Positions 1 through 8,460 of a stretch of DNA of 13,817 nt are shown here, one piece after another. Numbering within the stretch: position 1 is the first letter of the stretch; the number at the start of each line of letters is the position of its first letter. Under the pieces are notes generated by a model. It was not told the DNA's origin. It did not search any database and saw nothing but the letters and a program-made list of their open reading frames with translations. The position numbers and the translations under genes are program-made. This stretch comes from Jimgerdemannia flammicorona (lineage: Eukaryota; Mucoromycota; Endogonomycetes; Endogonales; Endogonaceae), in assembly GCA_003990745.1 (NCBI GenBank), contig RBNI01004579.1:1-13817 (forward strand). Direction: 5' to 3'.

Positions 1-1125
1 CTAATGCTTGCTGTGGTAAGTTACTAATAATAATATTGGAGAATAGTATCATACTTATTAACTAATATTAACTTATTCAAATATAATTCAGGCACTAGAT
101 TCTACCGCTGCTGCAGACAGAGAAATGTGAGATATGGTAATTGAGGAGAGTGAGTGGGAGAAATTAAGAGAAGTTATTAAAGTTTTGCAAGTGAGTAGAG
201 GAGCACTTATCAGTATTTTTACTGATTTAGTATTATTTTGCTCATCTCTTTTTATACTTTTACTTTTTATTTTACTCTAGTATTTTAATGAATATACAAA
301 AGAAGTTGTTCGGCAAAAGTTTCCAATGATATATTCTGTAATTCCAGTGTACAATCTCTTGATTGATCAACTTGAGGACCTATTAAACTCATTGGAGAAT
401 AAGCATACATCTCTCTTGAGACAAAAGGAAGCCATTGATGCAGCTCTGAAGAAGCTTAAAAAATATTACTCGAAAACAGGTGCTTCTGTATTTTCCATCA
501 GCACTGGTGAGTCAAGTGTTGCTTTTTATAAATTAAAATAAGAAGTTTTATCATTCTGATTACAATTTGGATGTCTGATCAGTTTTAGATCCACGATTAA
601 AGCTTCAATATCATAAAGATCAAGGCTGGGAAAAGCAATTTATTGAGGAGGCAGAGCAGGTGATTACCAATATATATTGGAAAAACTACGTACCTTCACT
701 GGGCTTAAACTATAGTTTGGATAACTATACCAATGATTCTCTTATGCAACATCTTTATGGTAGAAAAAGAAAAAGAGAATCTTCAATAGATGAGCTTACA
801 ATGTATCTGTCTACTGATTGGGTAGTTTTATTAGAGGGTACTGGTATGTTAGATTGGTGGAAGGTGAGAATTTCTATAATTATCTCCACTAAATATCGCA
901 GAATCATTTCAAGTTTTCAACTCTAAAATCTTCTGTATTTTAAATTTGTAGGCACGCCAGATGGACTTCCCAAATTTGAGTAACATGGCTCAAGATTATT
1001 TAGCTGTTCCTGCAACAAGTGCACCAGTTGAAAGAGTATTTTCTAGTAGTAAAGAGCTTATTGCACCAAGGAGATGTTCTCTCAAAGCTGAGACTATTTG
1101 AGTATGTATGTGTCTGAAATCTTGA
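1..1125 (+). mobile_element. hAT-family transposase relic, copy 1 (3' part, degenerate)
   Basis: Remnant of a cut-and-paste hAT transposase gene, cut by the left window edge. The exons can be followed by matching copy 2 (5701-7543): the end of one exon at 1-15 (LMLAV before GTAAGT), then 92-190, 281-506, 589-863 and 952-1125. All joins are phase-consistent, with GTGAGT or GTGAGA donors and CAG/TAG acceptors. Exon 281-506 contains IPVYNLLIDQLEDLL and KKLKKYYSKTGASVFSIS. Exon 589-863 contains GRKRKRESS and ends MLDWWK. The last exon carries the hAT C-terminal dimerisation signature MAQDYLAVPATSAPVERVFS, 15 of 20 residues identical to copy 2. Two in-frame TGA stops (128 and 1099) sit where copy 2 has Trp (TGG), so each is a single G-to-A change. 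The natural stop is TGA at 1123. The family is clear; the gene is inactive as read. Confidence 0.88.
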
Positions 1126-1640
1126 TGGGGCTCAGAATCTTGATTTCAGCTTATTGTCACTATATAGCATCTAGTAGAGGATCATTTGAAGTAGTTGGCA
1201 AGTTAGCACAGAAATAAATATATATCTTGAGCTCGATTCACCAGGAAGATCGGAGAATTTGTCAGCCACTAAGATTGCTTTTCCTTAGTGGCACAGGAGT
1301 ACAGATGCATCAATAGAAAACTTTGAAATTCCACAAGAAAATGAAGAATGGAGGTTGCGATTTCATAGCAAACAGAAAAGACTTAAATTATCAGTCCAAA
1401 TAATTTGGAATTATCGGAAGGGAGAACAGCCAAGGTTGGTGTAGATCATGTGATATCTGTGATGAGGTGGAGTGGTAACAGTGGCAACATTTCTAAATTC
1501 TGCCTAGTCCGGGTAATCCAGTGTCACCCAAGAATGCAGCTTGTAAAACTAATCCTGGCATTTGCTATATCTTTATCCGAGGTTTGGTGAAAATATATTT
1601 TCAATCATACGTCAAGTCATGCATCGAGTCATGAGCATCT
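1126..1640. other. No gene seen; hAT 3' flank with one stem-loop
   Basis: This stretch follows the hAT copy 1 stop. The only open frame (1405-1590) is 61 codons long, has no recognisable domain and no match to the other repeats here. No terminal inverted repeat or target-site duplication could be identified by eye. The only visible structure is the perfect 9-bp inverted repeat listed separately. Confidence 0.5.
1265..1292. repeat. Perfect 9-bp inverted repeat with 10-nt loop
   Basis: GCCACTAAG at 1265-1273 is the exact reverse complement of CTTAGTGGC at 1284-1292, separated by ten bases. It lies about 140 bp downstream of the hAT copy 1 stop. No function can be assigned: it has no U-tract, and it could be a chance hairpin or part of a small repeat. 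Confidence 0.5.
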
Positions 1641-1799
1641 GATGGAGTTTAGAGCATTGTTGAGGACCGGCGGCCTGGCAGCAATTGGGGGGGCGCCCAG
1701 GTGGCAATCGCGGGGGCCGCCGGGTAATTGTGGAGGCACATATCTGGCAATTATGTATCCGGGCTGGCTATTTCAGCGCGGCATTGTTTTCCCCCCCAC
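1641..1799. other. GC-rich non-coding segment
   Basis: A short GC-rich block with G and C homopolymers, including a run of G at about 1688 and of C at about 1791. It leads into the minisatellite region. Open frames cross it, but they depend on the low-complexity repeats downstream and show no domain. Confidence 0.4.
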
Positions 1800-1802
1800 C
1801 CT

Positions 1803-1980
1803 TTGTTCACGCTCTCCTGTTCGCACTCCCTTGTTCGTGCTCCCTCATTTGCGCTCCCTTGTTCGCACTCCCTCATTTGTCCTCCCACATTCATGCTTCC
1901 TTATTCATGCTTCCTCTTTCGTGCTTCCTCTTTCGCGCTTCCTCATTTACACTCCCTCCCTCATTTGCGCTCACCTGCTT
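1803..1980. repeat. 15-bp pyrimidine-rich minisatellite, block 1
   Basis: About twelve diverged units of roughly 15 bp with consensus near TTCGCACTCCCTCAT. Units differ mainly at a few C/T and G/A positions. All three forward frames are open across it, which is why spurious Ser/Pro/Leu/His-rich open frames appear. A second block of the same unit lies at 2096-2175. Confidence 0.8.
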
Positions 1981-2095
1981 CGAATCTCGTGGCTCAAAAA
2001 AAGCTCCGAATCTCGTCCAGGCACCTCAGGTCGGTTCACATCAGACAGTTCGTGGTGTAGATGCCTGCCCTTTTTGGGGCTCGTTTTTGTCATGC

Positions 2096-2175
2096 TTTCT
2101 CATTCGCGCTTCCTCATTCGCGCTTCCTCATTTGCACTTCCTCATTTGCACTTCCTCATTTGCACTTCCTCCCTT
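2096..2175. repeat. 15-bp pyrimidine-rich minisatellite, block 2
   Basis: Five nearly identical tandem units of CATTCGCGCTTCCTC or CATTTGCACTTCCTC. The period is exactly 15 bp. It is more homogeneous than block 1, so the expansion is probably younger. Confidence 0.85.
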
Positions 2176-2328
2176 GTTTACGCTCATCTATCCTTACTTA
2201 TCTATCCTTGCTCCAAGTGAAATCTTACTAGGTATTTGAAGGAATCTTTTCTAGATAGCTCGTCTCATTTCTTGCCACTCGAAAAAAGGCTCTAACAAAT
2301 CTGCTGCCTGTTTCTCCCTGCTGGAAGT

Positions 2329-2457
2329 GGCTCAAAAAAGCTCTGAATCTCATGGCTCAAAAAAAGCTCCGAATCTCACCACTCAAAAAAAGCTCTGAAT
2401 CTCGTGGCTCAAAAAAAGCTCCAAATCTCGCTGCTCTAAAAAAGCTCTGAATCTCAT
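2329..2457. repeat. 27-bp minisatellite (GGCTCAAAAAAAGCTC...)
   Basis: Five tandem units of about 27 bp, each with the core CTCAAAAAAAGCTCYGAATC. A single earlier unit lies at about 1986-2015 and a partial one at about 2278-2295. Changes between units are mostly C/T or G/A. Confidence 0.85.
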
Positions 2458-2504
2458 CCGGTCGGTTCGTGGTGTGGATGCCCGCCTTTTTTGGGGCTCA
2501 TTTT

Positions 2505-2640
2505 TGTCACACCTCACTCTGCCTCACTCTGCCTTGCTCTGCCTCATTTCCCTTACTCTGCCTCATTTCCCTTATTCTGCCTCGTCACCTTATTCTGCCT
2601 TATCCCCTCATCCTACCTCGCTGTCCATTCTGGCTCGCCG
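2505..2640. repeat. Short pyrimidine-rich tandem repeats (CTCACTCTGC type)
   Basis: Imperfect repeats of about 10 to 18 bp built from CTCACTCTGC and CTCATTTCCCTTA(C/T)TCTGC. They directly follow the duplicated spacer of the composite repeat. The region 2640-2890 beyond it is C/T-rich and weakly repetitive, and I see no gene there. Confidence 0.65.
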
Positions 2641-2893
2641 TCTCACCAACCTGTCTTGCCACCCCATTCTTGCCACCAATTGCGTCTCACCACCCACATT
2701 GGCATGCCATCCAGGCACACCATCTCAGGCATACTATCTCGCCACCCTTTTCTCCGTTCTCAGGTGCTCGTTCCAGGTGTGTTGCATTTATTCCGGCATT
2801 TATTCTGTATTGTGTGCTTGCTTCCCGCTATGGTGGTAGCTCAGCTGCAGCAGCGGCTCACCTGTGGGGGCAGGGCAGGGGCAGGGGTGACTT

Positions 2894-3293
2894 GGAGGCC
2901 GGTCAGGGGGGTGTCCCTTGATCAGCGCCGTTGATGTACTCTCTCACTCGAGAAGGACCTCTTGCAGCCAATCTCCGGTATCTTGTCCCGGACAGCATCA
3001 GCTTTGGTGGAGGCCAGTCAGGGGGGTGTCCCTTGATCTGCACTGATGAAGTACTCTCTCTCCGGAGGAGGACCTCTCATGGCCGGTCTCTGTCATCCTG
3101 TCCTGTCCCGGTTGACGCCAGCCCTGGAGGAGGCCGGTCAGGGGGGTGTCCCTTGATCTGTGCCGATGAAGTACTCTCTCCCTCTTGAGGAGGACCTCTC
3201 ACGGCCAGTCTCTGTCATCCTGCCCCGGGCAATGAAGCACACCCTCACCTGAGGAGGACCTCCCGCAGCCAGTCTCCAGTATCCCATTCTGGC
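2894..3293. repeat. 115-120-bp tandem repeat, about 3.5 copies
   Basis: Copies begin at 2894, 3009 and 3129, each with GGAGGCC(G/A)GTCAGGGGGGTG, giving periods of 115 and 120 bp. A partial fourth copy starts near 3231. Each unit continues through GATGAAGTACTCTCTC, a GAGGAGGACCTCTC block and a GTCTCTGTCATCCTG block. The open frames crossing it (for example 2931-3188) only translate the repeat and show no domain. Confidence 0.85.
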
Positions 3294-3374
3294 CTGTTTC
3301 TTCATTTTTTTCTTCTGAAATTGACCATTCTCCCACCATTTTTTTCTTCCATAATTGACTATGCTCCCGTCTTG

Positions 3375-3450
3375 CTTGGCAGTTTCTCACCTACTAATTT
3401 CTTGCCTGCAGGTTTCTCACCTGCCGGTTTCTCACCTGCCGGTTTCCCAG
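3375..3450. repeat. 17-bp tandem repeat TTTCTCACCTGCCGG, upstream of copy A
   Basis: Three to four units of GGTTTCTCACCTGCC type end at GGTTTCCCAG (3441-3450). That last element also looks like a splice acceptor (pyrimidines then CAG) for the first recognisable exon of copy A. The reading frame of the exon stays open back through these repeats, so the true 5' boundary of the gene cannot be fixed here. Confidence 0.7.
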
Positions 3451-3451
3451 A

Positions 3452-5218
3452 ATAGAAGATGATTTCGTCCCAGTTGACTTTGACCTGAGTAAATTCCTGA
3501 CTGCTTCAAGGCTAGAGTTGGAGGCTGTTCTGTCAACATCCACCACTCTTTCATCTGGCGGGACTACTCCTGGGCTAGATTTTGGAAAACTGCTGGAACG
3601 TGACATCTTGGAAAAGTTTTTAGGCTCTCTGGCTTACATCATTGATATGAAATGCGGTATCGATGCACTTCAGGAGGCATTCCGGAGTCCTTATCATGAG
3701 GGGTTGTCCGAGCTGTGGCATTTCCGATTTCCTGAGAGCCCCCCCCTAATGGGTCAGAAGATATATAACCAAATTTTTCAGTATCTTCTAGCTATCAAGG
3801 TGAGTAATTCCTAGGCATAATTTTGGGGAGAGCTGGGCATGTCCATTAATTACAAGTTGTTAATGAGGTTGTTTTATTTTTATTTAATTTTTCAGAAAGC
3901 TAAGAAGGACTGACATAAAGTGCAATTAGTGGATTTTTTGAATCAACAACAACAATACTGGCAAAATCAGCAGTATCTTAAAGCCAAATTCATTCAAACT
4001 CAGTTTCGGATTCCAAGTTTAGCGGATTTCGAAATATTAAGAATTCCAAGGCTCGATCTTGCAGCGGGACAAACTACTACACTCTATATGTAAGATCCTG
4101 AGAAAGTTGGGCATCAATATCCTGTCAGGTCCTCAGAAAAAGATCATCAAAATCGATTTCGAACCATGACATTTTTGGACTCCTCTGTTTTGCCAGCTGG
4201 CATCTTGGATTCAAATCGCAATTATATTGTCCTGGATACTGATACTGAGGAAGTTGTTCTGGTAGTTTGGAGGGAGATGTTAGGAGATCAGGCAAGTCAA
4301 GTCTTGATGGACGTTTGTGAGGAGGCATTTGAAGTTCGAAGAGCTAGATTGTATGGCAAAGCTCGGGCTGGAACTGGGTCTTATGTATCAGCTGGCTATA
4401 TATTGACTTACACTGGTGGAATGCATTACTACATCACACCTCTCAATAATTTCAAACCAAAAATTGGACAAGATGAACAGAAAGAACACGAAATAGCAGT
4501 TATGGAGCTTGCTTCACTTCTCTTCACTACCTCCTGTCGAATGTGGTATCAAATTCCTCAACTTCATACAATTTTTGAACAATTCAACACCCCTTACTGC
4601 CTGTCTCCAGACACTATTTCTGAGAGCATCATGTTATCCTCGACTTCGGTATCTTCAACCTCAGCATCCTCGACTTTGGCATCCTCTGCCAACATGATGT
4701 CCTCCACCAATGTGACATCCTCTACCAACGTGATGTCTTCTGCCAATGTGACATCCTCCACCAATGTAGTGTTCCCTGCCAATACTCTGGAATTGCCTGG
4801 AATAGATGGAGGTCAAATGAATCAAGGTTAATCTAGAGTGCATTTTCAACTTGGGGGATTCCAGTTTGAGCAGAACGTGGCAAAAGTTAGCAACATATTC
4901 TTTGGATGGTGTGCCAGTTCTCCTACCCATACTGATCAAGATGTGACACCTGTTTTACTTTGTGTGACCAAGCGTAAGAGACAGTATACTCCAAAATCTG
5001 GGGGTCTATTCTACAATTTGGCTTATGGTGTTGGAGTTCCTCTGGAGTCTAACATGATGATGGTGTTTCATTCAGATCAACCACATGGTTCTACAGTTAT
5101 AGGGGATGAGGAAGTTTTAAATAGTCTGTCATTGAGTATCTGTCATAGAACTCTGAAGGCTGTATATCATTATAACAAATTTTTTGGAAACTTGAAGGAG
5201 GAGCGGAAAAATTCTTAG
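3452..5218 (+). pseudogene. Fe(II)/2-oxoglutarate dioxygenase-like protein, copy A (degenerate)
   Basis: Reads as two exons in one frame: about 3452-3799, a GTGAGT..TTTTTCAG intron at 3800-3895 (phase 0), and 3896-5218. Domains in order are an N-terminal helical part, a Gln-rich stretch (about 3935-3975), a middle domain from LPAGILDSNRNYIVLDTD (about 4190), a Ser-rich repeat (4637-4771), and a C-terminal domain with HTD at 4928-4936, a Gly/Tyr-rich segment (GLFYNLAYGVGV), a distal His (PHGST, 5084) and an Arg 21 residues later (5147). HxD...H...R is the cofactor pattern of the double-stranded beta-helix Fe(II)/2OG dioxygenases. Three in-frame stops (TGA 3911, TAA 4091, TAA 4829) are each one C-to-T from Arg or Gln. 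Copy B matches in order along its length. No start codon was identified. The subfamily is unknown; fungal TET/JBP-like enzymes are one possibility. Domain call by motif only. Confidence 0.62.
4637..4771 (+). repeat. In-frame Ser-rich repeat in copy A (SSTSV / SSTNVT units)
   Basis: Eight coding units: three of 15 bp (SSTSV, SSTSA, SSTLA), then five of 18 bp (SSANMM, SSTNVT, SSTNVM, SSANVT, SSTNVV). All stay in frame. The repeat sits between the middle domain and the dioxygenase-like domain. The inverted copy B has a 95-bp intron at the equivalent site and no such repeat. Confidence 0.85.
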
Positions 5219-5388
5219 ATATTTTGTATATCTAGTATAGTGGTAGCTTTCTGCATCTTTTGGGGGTTTGTATATTCTCTAGCAGTTTTTCATATCACTA
5301 TCAATGGAGACCCTGGGGTTTTTTTCATTAAAAAATTGTAAAATTCCAGTCAATTACACTATCTGATTCGGGTCATCCTCGAATTCCT
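5219..5388. other. 3' flank of copy A; no gene
   Basis: AT-rich sequence after the TAG stop of copy A. There is no open frame of interest. A T-run and ATTAAAAAATTG near 5325-5337 could hold an old polyadenylation region, but no clear AATAAA is present. Confidence 0.4.
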
Positions 5389-5520
5389 TACATGAAGAAT
5401 TCAAATCAATTCGAATTCATCACAGGATAAATTCGGATCGATTCGAATTTATCACAGGATGAATTCGGATTGATTCGAATTTGTCACGGAATGAATTCAA
5501 ATCAACTCGAATCAATCACA
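5389..5520. repeat. 32-bp repeat array (GAATTCGGATYGATTCGAAT)
   Basis: About four units with an exact 32-bp spacing between the CACAGG or CACGGA landmarks at 5421, 5453 and 5485. The units contain GAATTC and TTCGAA-type palindromic cores. The array and its downstream flank (to about 5575) resemble the sequence at about 10920-10995, so it appears to be part of a dispersed repeat. Confidence 0.8.
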
Positions 5521-5647
5521 TGACTGGCAAATTTGAATCAAGTTCGAATTTCTCCGACTTGTTCAGAGCACTAGGAAGGAGCACAATAATCTCTGCCAGA
5601 CACTTCAGGTAAAATAAGGGCAGCACCATGACCTTTGCAAGCTGAAT

Positions 5648-5657
5648 TATATAAAAG
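5648..5657 (+). promoter_or_regulatory. TATA-like box upstream of hAT copy 2
   Basis: TATATAAAAG lies about 50 bp before the first recognisable hAT copy 2 codons. It may be a promoter of an inserted repeat or of an LTR fragment rather than of the hAT gene, because the hAT gene lacks its N-terminal coding part here. Confidence 0.35.
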
Positions 5658-5700
5658 AGCTCACCAAATTAACCTTATATTCAATAAGCAGAATTCGGCA

Positions 5701-7543
5701 GGTAAAATTTCATTTATGATCGACACATAGATATCCCCCAATGCAATTTCATTTCTGGGCATTACTGGTCATTAGATTGACCTCGATTGGCAGCTTAAAT
5801 CTCTCACCCTTGACTTCGTCAAACTTGCTGGCCCTCATTCTGGAGACAACATTGCAGATACTTTTATTAGTTATATCTAGGAGCTTGAGATTACAACCAA
5901 GATAAAAAAAGGGGGGACTTGCCATCAGGTCGGTATTTTGAGGGAGGTCCTTAAACAAAACAGATTTTGTTGGTTATTTATTTTCACATAATTCGCCAAC
6001 CGAATATTTCAAGTACAGATTTTGGCCATTACAACAGACAATGCCACAAACAACTCAATATTTTTCCAAGTTTTAGCAGCCAGCCTCAAATAGGAAAATG
6101 TGGCCTTTGGTGCAGAAAGCTGCCATATGCAATGCCAGGCCCATGTACTGAATCTCACTATTCAGGACTATCTTATGCACATAGACAAAACATCTGAGAG
6201 AGGAGGGACCCTGAGTATAATTTCCAAGCTGTGCAAACTGATTGTGTCAGTCCAATCATCCCCATAATGACAAGACAAATTTGCTGTGCAGTGTAGGGCA
6301 ATCAGTTTAGTTCCAAAAGAGCTTATATTGGATGTTTGTATGCATTGGAACTCAACATTTGCGATGATCCAGCGTACACTGGAGTTTGCTGTGGTATGCA
6401 TTCTTTTTTTCTTCGGTTGGCTGAAGCAACTGTTTTGGATAATGAAAGATTTATTTAAAGAAAAAAAAAAAAAAAAAAAAAGCCAATAGATTCAATGATG
6501 GCTGCTAACAAGGAAATATGGGCCAAGACTCTAGATGAAAGCAAGTGGGACATACTTAGGAATGTTGTCAGAGTTTTGGAAGTAAGTGGTAGTTGCTCTG
6601 GCTCCACACTTGTTTTGTCTGCCTCTGCACAATGCAATACCTCACTATATATAACTGCCAGTGTTTCGACGATTGTATGAAGGATATAGTCAAACAACGA
6701 CCCTGACAATAAGCTCTGCAATACCGGTATACAACCTTCTGATTGACCAGCTAGAGGATAAGCTCAAGGACAGGCTGGAGGGTTGCGGTGATTTGTGATT
6801 AAGCCTGGATCAGAGAGACACCATGGAGGTTGCTCTAAGCAAGCTCAGAAAGTACTACTCCCAAACAGATACTGCTGTATACTCAATCAGTACAGATATG
6901 TCAATGTTGGCATGTGGCCGTTGCCCCTTCCAAAACAGAGGAAACCCTGCAAAAACTCACTCTCCTTTTCTTCGAATAGTGCTGGACCCATGCTTAAAGC
7001 TACAATACTATAAAGATCAGGGCTGGGAGCAGCACTTCATTGAGAGAACCAAGCAGGCCATAATCGAAGTGTATCAGAAAAACTACACACCACTGCAATG
7101 TTCTGGCTAAAGTCCGGATGAATATGCCAAGGGATCCCTCCTGTCCCACATTTACTTCAGCAGAAAGAGGAAGAGGGAGCTGTCAGTGGAAGAGCTGCCG
7201 TCAATAGACAAACTTACCATTTACCTTGCCAGTGACCATGTGGTCCTGCTAGAGAGCATGGAAGTGCTCAACTGGTGGAAGGTGGGTTGTTAGGTGGGAA
7301 TTGTCAGGTGAGTGTTGGACCAATTTAACCCACCAATCTAACCACTGCTCTATCTACCAGGACATGCAGCTGCATCAAACGGACTTCCTCAGCCTGTGTG
7401 GTATGGCTCGGGACTACCTGGCAATTCCTGCCTCCAGCACTCCCATTGAGCGGGTGTTCTCAGGTGGAATGGACCTCGTTGCCCCAAAGAGGTATGCACT
7501 GAATGCTGAGACAATCTGGGCATATATGTATCTAAAGTCTTAG
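5701..7543 (+). mobile_element. hAT-family transposase relic, copy 2 (5'-truncated, degenerate)
   Basis: Degenerate hAT transposase lacking the N-terminal BED zinc-finger part. Recognisable pieces in order: ISPNAISFLGITGH then IDLDWQLKSLTLDF and HSGDNIADTF (5701-5901); ITTDNATNN with the Asp of the RNase H-like fold, CHMQCQAHVLNL, and DVCMHWNSTF, the family's RWNST motif (6019-6393); ANKEIWAKTLDESKWDIL (6483-6581); IPVYNLLIDQLED (from 6662); LDPCLKLQYYKDQGWEQHF (from 6980) to VLNWWK (7281); and the dimerisation exon MARDYLAIPASSTPIERVFS (7361-7543, TAG). Stops at 5728, 5773, 5878, 6091, 6265, 6268, 6796 and 7108, plus a frameshift near 6705, kill it. Most of these stops are one C-to-T or G-to-A from the expected Trp, Gln or Arg. 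Introns correspond to those of copy 1. Two donor sites read AT instead of GT (5902, 6896). Confidence 0.9.
6461..6481 (+). repeat. 21-nt poly(A) tract at the end of a hAT intron
   Basis: Twenty-one consecutive A residues occupy the position where a pyrimidine tract should precede the acceptor of the exon starting at about 6483. Copy 1 has an ordinary ...AATTCAG acceptor at the same point. It could be a microsatellite expansion or the poly(A) tail trace of a retroposed insertion. Confidence 0.75.
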
Positions 7544-7719
7544 TGGGGCTCAGGCTGCTAAAATTTGGCAAGTCTACAGACAAGTTGGTTGACCTTGTGG
7601 AATATTTAATACCTTTCAAATTAATATCTTTCAAATTAATAAAAAAGGAAAAAAAAACCTGAGGACTCAGCCCGGAGTTTGCAGCCCAAGTGGGGCAGGG
7701 TTGGTAGTGGTGGTGGAGA
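7544..7719. other. hAT copy 2 3' flank; no gene
   Basis: AT-rich flank with a duplicated 16-mer (CTTTCAAATTAATA, at about 7612 and 7628) and an A-rich run near 7640-7660. It then turns GC-rich as the next minisatellite begins. No terminal inverted repeat was recognised. Confidence 0.4.
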
Positions 7720-8180
7720 GAGTGTGCAATATTTACGGCCCTCAGCCAGCAGTGAGGGGCAGCCCCAAGCTGCCAGTGCCTGGGTCGGTGGGTGGGTTGA
7801 CAGGTTAGTGGGTCAGCGGAGGGAGTACACAAAATATGCGGCCCTCTGCCGGCAGCAAGGGGCAGTCCCAAGCCACAAGTGTCTGGGTCGGGGGGGTAGG
7901 TGGGGGGAGTGTGCAAAATTTGCGGCCCTCCGCCAGCAGCGAGGGGCAGCCCCAAGCTGTCAGTGCCCAGGTCAGTGGGCAGGGTTGGTTGGCGGGTTGG
8001 TGGGTGCGGGGTCGGCGGAGGGAGCATGCAAAATTTGCAGCCCTCTGCTGGTAGCAAGGGGCAGCCCCAAGCCACAAGTGTCCAGGATGGGTGGGGCAGG
8101 CAGAGGGAGCACACAAAATTTGTGGCCCTCCACTAGCGGTGTGGGGGCAGCCCTAAGCCACCAAGGAGTCCAGGGCAGAG
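7720..8180. repeat. Higher-order GC-rich minisatellite, 5 units in long/short alternation
   Basis: Five units share GCAAAATTTGCGGCCCTC then GGGGCAGCCCCAAGC. They start near 7720, 7821, 7906, 8020 and 8104, so spacings alternate about 101, 85, 114 and 84 bp. Units 1 and 3 have the longer GGTTGG/GGGTTGG spacer and GC(T)GYCAGTGCC. Units 2 and 4 have CCACAAGTGTC and a short spacer. This is a dimeric higher-order repeat. Long open frames on both strands here (7679-8413 forward, 7389-8114 reverse) merely translate the array. Confidence 0.85.
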
Positions 8181-8384
8181 GGTGCTTCTGGCAGTCGGAG
8201 GGCGGTCAGAGGGCATTTCTGGCAGTTGAAGTCACCAGTTTGGGTCTCACGGGCACCCTGGCCCTGTACTGCAGCGCTGCACCAGCAGCACTACAGAGTA
8301 GGGCTGAGGGGCTGGTAGGGCCCTGCATAACGGCTAAGCTAGTGCTATATAAGAGGCACCTAGCCCAACCCCCCCACATAAGAC

Positions 8385-8460
8385 TGCCCAACCCGCACAA
8401 AATGGCTACCTAACCCTCATGAAAGATTGCCTGACCCTCGTGAAAGATTGCCTAACCCTC
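8385..8460. repeat. 22-bp tandem repeat CCTAACCCTCATGAAAGATTG
   Basis: Three to four units of about 22 bp (CCTAACCCTCATGAAAGATTG, CCTGACCCTCGTGAAAGATTG and variants) lie immediately after the stop of copy B on its 3' side. The CCTAACCC core resembles telomere-like sequence, but only singly within each unit, so it is not a telomere. Confidence 0.7.

Noticed and set aside
1642..2239. Open frames of 184-192 codons, Ser/His/Leu/Pro-rich
   Set aside because: They translate the 15-bp minisatellite. Two to three frames are open at once and no domain is visible.
2469..2934. Three overlapping open frames of 121-150 codons
   Set aside because: Low-complexity pyrimidine repeats in all three frames; no frame is favoured and no motif is present.
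4090..4095. GTAAGA at 4090 as a splice donor removing the 4091 stop
   Set aside because: The distance between flanking conserved blocks is similar in copy B (62 versus 67 residues), which supports a continuous exon with a C-to-T stop.
5749..5958. Minus-strand open frame of 69 codons
   Set aside because: Antisense to the conserved hAT exon encoding the IDLDWQLKSLTLDF region.
6455..6721. Minus-strand open frame of 88 codons ending in poly-Phe
   Set aside because: Antisense to hAT copy 2 exons; the poly-Phe is the poly(A) tract read backwards.
7389..8413. Long open frames on both strands (241 and 244 codons)
   Set aside because: They read through the GC-rich higher-order minisatellite, and the reverse one also runs antisense into the last hAT exon.
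8385..8460. Telomere-like CCTAACCC repeats
   Set aside because: The motif occurs once per 22-bp unit and not as a continuous hexamer array.
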